Below are positions 32,753 to 34,507 of a stretch of 34,507 nucleotides of DNA, piece by piece (the stretch's first letter is position 1; every line of letters starts with the position of its first letter). This DNA is from an uncultured Bacilli bacterium (lineage in GTDB: Bacteria; Bacillota_I; Bacilli_A; ML615J-28; CAG-698): assembly GCA_947627195.1 (NCBI GenBank), contig CANQVC010000013.1:1-34507 (forward strand), given 5' to 3'. Below the pieces are notes generated by a model that saw only the letters and a list, made by a program, of their open reading frames with translations, was not told the origin of the DNA and made no database searches. Both the position numbers and the translations under genes were made by a program.

Positions 32753-33073
32753 TTAAATTTCTATATATTTTTTTATTACTTCCATTAACTTGCATACTTT
32801 TTCACTAAAGTTTCGTTCAACAGAATTGTTATTTTGTTGGTTAATTAAAACAAATAGTTCTTTGTTTTTTAAGGCAAATGAAAAATTAGATTGCAGCCTT
32901 ATATCATGTAAAATACAATAAGCATAATCAAATAACGCTTCAAAATATTCCATAGTATCAACATCTAAATTATGTTTTCTATTAAATTCCCAATCATAGT
33001 CATAAATATAATCTGGAGTCCGACAATCAATAAATTCTTTTGCAATTTGTTTTTCTTCATTAGTATAGGTCAT
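32753..33073 (-). CDS. Hypothetical protein, second immunity candidate of the RHS locus
   Basis: I do not recognise this 106-residue protein. It is mostly helical by composition, with an acidic, Tyr-rich N-terminal half (PDYIYDYDWEF) and a basic C-terminal helix. There is no signal peptide or membrane segment, so it is cytoplasmic. The ATG has a good GGAGGTG site, arguing that it is real. It lies downstream of the RHS tip and another small unknown gene, in the same direction, where immunity proteins or displaced toxin tips are usually found. The immunity role is inferred from position only. Confidence 0.55.
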   Translation of the reverse strand: MTYTNEEKQIAKEFIDCRTPDYIYDYDWEFNRKHNLDVDTMEYFEALFDYAYCILHDIRLQSNFSFALKNKELFVLINQQNNNSVERNFSEKVCKLMEVIKKYIEI

Positions 33074-33313
33074 ATTTATTCCACCTCCAATTTAGAAAAA
33101 TGAGAATATTGTTCCTACCAAACTAAAGTATCAGCCAGATCTATGTTTAGAAAAATATGTTCAAATAACACGAACACTGGTGGGTTTTTAATACTAAATC
33201 ATTCTATAATAACTAGTGAAATTTTAACACATAATTTTTATTAAATCACATAGCGTTAATAAATGATTTAAAATTATATTTAAATATCTAATCAATCACA
33301 AAGATCTAAAATA
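33074..33313. other. Gene-free segment in the toxin locus
   Basis: No intact gene is seen in these 240 bases. The part at about 33110-33200 is richer in GC than its surroundings and has a 26-codon open stretch on the minus strand (IKNPPVFVLFEHIF) closed by stops at both ends. It could be a remnant of a lost gene or repeat; I could not identify it. Confidence 0.4.
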
Positions 33314-33736
33314 TCAGAAGAAAATATCACAAGAATCACAATCAAATACATCTACTTCAAATTCAACATACCCATCTGGTAAGAAAAAATTAAAGCCATC
33401 TGGATAGTAAACTTCCAAACTTATGATAAAATCAAAAACTCTAATTAATGCTTTTTGGTGATCTTCAATGGTGCCACAAACTTTATACTTAAAATTATCA
33501 TTTTTATCTTTTTGTATATAATAATTTCTATTTTTAGAAATAATTAAGTCAATGTTGTCATCATATGAACAAGCATATAATGTTTTTACTGACATTCCAA
33601 CCTTTGGTACTTGATAAGCAAGCAGAGTATCTCTACATCTTACTTCATGAGAACCATCAGAGACAAGATATACTGCATCATTAAAATCATACTCAACATA
33701 CTTATAATTAAACTTAAGAATTTTACTTATTTTCAT
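33314..33736 (-). CDS. Hypothetical protein, probable immunity protein for the RHS toxin
   Basis: This 140-residue protein is not recognised. It is acidic overall and rich in Asp and aromatic residues, with beta-strand-like alternation (KYVEYDFNDAVYLV, YYIQKDKNDNFKYKV) and an Asp/Cys-rich end (VDVFDCDSCDIFF). No signal or membrane segment is seen. I start at the ATG ending at 33736 with AAGG upstream; the TTG at 33745 abuts that site. It is the first gene after the RHS toxin tip, 109 bp downstream on the same strand. That is the normal place of the cognate immunity gene, and an acidic small cytoplasmic protein fits. The pairing is inference. Confidence 0.6.
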   Translation of the reverse strand: MKISKILKFNYKYVEYDFNDAVYLVSDGSHEVRCRDTLLAYQVPKVGMSVKTLYACSYDDNIDLIISKNRNYYIQKDKNDNFKYKVCGTIEDHQKALIRVFDFIISLEVYYPDGFNFFLPDGYVEFEVDVFDCDSCDIFF

Positions 33737-33845
33737 TTTTAACAACCTTCTATAAATATGGAAATTTTTAATTTAATTCTCTATTTATAATAATTTTAAA
33801 ATATTAAATTTCTAGTAAATAATGAACAAATAAAAAACTAATTTT

Positions 33846-34507
33846 TTAAATAAGTCCATAGAGAGCAATTTTTGCAATTGAAAGTGTTCTAATGGAAAAT
33901 GTAGTAATTAATGTACTATCGTGTGCTACTCCGACAAAGAAAAACTCTCTACCGATTTTTCGGATAGCAAATGCATTTTTTTGTACAATGTATGTTCCGT
34001 TTTTAATAACATTTTTAGCACTCTTTGTATATTGAATTACATTCTTATAGCCTTCTTTTTTGCCGTGGTCTAAAAAATGGCTAATCATGGAATCTTTACC
34101 ACTTGCCCATGAATTAGCAGCACTCGTGTATTGTATTGCTCCTACACTTCCACCGACAACAGCTCCTATAATGGCGCCGCCACCAAAACCAATACCCATT
34201 CCAGTTAATATTCCTTCAGCAGACCAATCTGTAGTTGCACCACCAATTATGCCACCAGCAGCAACGCCAATTCCTGCACCAATCAATGTTCCAACAGCTG
34301 CGCCATGTATAACTGCACCAGCCATAGTTGTTGCCATGATTGTTGTACCAACTCCCATAGTTAATGCAGTAATAGCACCAGCTACAAGAACAGCACCTAC
34401 CACAGTCAACCCTATTGCCAATCCACGTAACCATTTAGGCATATCCCCAGATTCATCAGAATACATCACAGGATTATTAGCACAATAACAATATAGGTTT
34501 AAGCCAT
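33846..34507 (-). CDS. RHS-repeat polymorphic toxin, C-terminal end (5' part beyond the window)
   Basis: The frame is open to the window edge, so only the last 220 codons of a longer gene are present. The first visible residues GLNLYCYCANNPV then YSDESG match the end of the RHS core domain (consensus GLNLY-x-Y-x2-NNPV-x3-DP-x-G), with DP altered to DE. A Gly/Ala-rich hydrophobic stretch of about 95 residues follows (34133-34421), like the pre-toxin or translocation segments of RHS and WapA-type toxins. The last 93 residues (33849-34127) are a small basic domain with HFLDHGKKEG, QYTKSAKNVI and FFFVGVAHDSTLITTF, a layout seen in several nuclease tips. The toxic activity is not proven. The GTG/ATG at 34469/34466 are not real starts. 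Confidence 0.82.
   Translation of the reverse strand, partial: GLNLYCYCANNPVMYSDESGDMPKWLRGLAIGLTVVGAVLVAGAITALTMGVGTTIMATTMAGAVIHGAAVGTLIGAGIGVAAGGIIGGATTDWSAEGILTGMGIGFGGGAIIGAVVGGSVGAIQYTSAANSWASGKDSMISHFLDHGKKEGYKNVIQYTKSAKNVIKNGTYIVQKNAFAIRKIGREFFFVGVAHDSTLITTFSIRTLSIAKIALYGLI

Noticed and set aside
34464-34469. GTG/ATG as the start of a 207-residue Gly-rich protein
   Set aside because: The frame stays open upstream to the window edge and encodes the RHS core-end motif, so the gene begins outside the window.
34060-34488. Pro/Ala-rich ORF on the plus strand opposite the RHS tip
   Set aside because: It is the complement of the Gly-rich segment; no ribosome binding site and a composition dictated by the real gene.

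Overview
This window is a compact stretch of a very AT-rich, low-GC Gram-positive (Bacillota) chromosome. Almost every gene lies on the minus strand with good AGGAGG-type ribosome binding sites. Three sporulation genes (gpr, spoIIR, sspI) point to an endospore former. The low GC, the gene order and the loss of several genes found in Bacillus would fit an Erysipelotrichia-like gut lineage, but that placement is inference. Only rpsT and sspI are on the plus strand. I saw no rRNA, tRNA, CRISPR array or intact insertion sequence.

Layout, left to right. 1-3.1 kb: recA and pgsA, with an HI0933-type flavoprotein upstream of them. 3.3-5.3 kb: a small secreted protein and gpr, divergent from rpsT. 5.4-8.4 kb: a holA-DUF3737-patB operon. 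8.6-11.3 kb: comEA-comEC (DNA uptake). 11.4-12.5 kb: rpiB-upp. 12.6-15.9 kb: prmC, a SHOCT-like membrane protein, tsaC, spoIIR and a GNAT-like protein. 16.1-21.0 kb: a single operon of a gdpP-rplI fusion, dnaC and prfA. 21.1-23.5 kb: three membrane proteins (TspO, YjdF-like, DUF1295). 23.6-24.6 kb: rpsF-ssb-rpsR. 24.9-28.5 kb: a cation P-type ATPase and a patatin lipase. 28.7-32.3 kb: pepV-trmB-M42 peptidase-DJ-1. 32.4 kb: sspI. 32.7-34.5 kb: an accessory locus at the right edge, the C-terminal tip of an RHS-repeat polymorphic toxin followed by two unknown small genes that are immunity candidates.

Much of the order matches Bacillus subtilis neighbourhoods as I know them (gdpP-rplI-dnaC; prfA-prmC-spoIIR-tsaC-rpiB-upp; comEA-comEC-holA-rpsT-gpr; rpsF-ssb-rpsR), with cinA, comEB, spoIIP and glyA absent from their expected positions.

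The observations most worth following up are: (1) gdpP and rplI form one uninterrupted 815-codon frame that still carries a perfect internal Shine-Dalgarno and ATG for ribosomal protein L9; (2) the three sporulation genes share a forespore-type (sigma F/G-like) promoter pattern different from the extended -10 housekeeping promoters elsewhere; (3) the RHS toxin tip with its downstream immunity candidates; (4) a two-hairpin leader before rpsF; and (5) a holA promoter whose -35 lies inside the preceding terminator stem.
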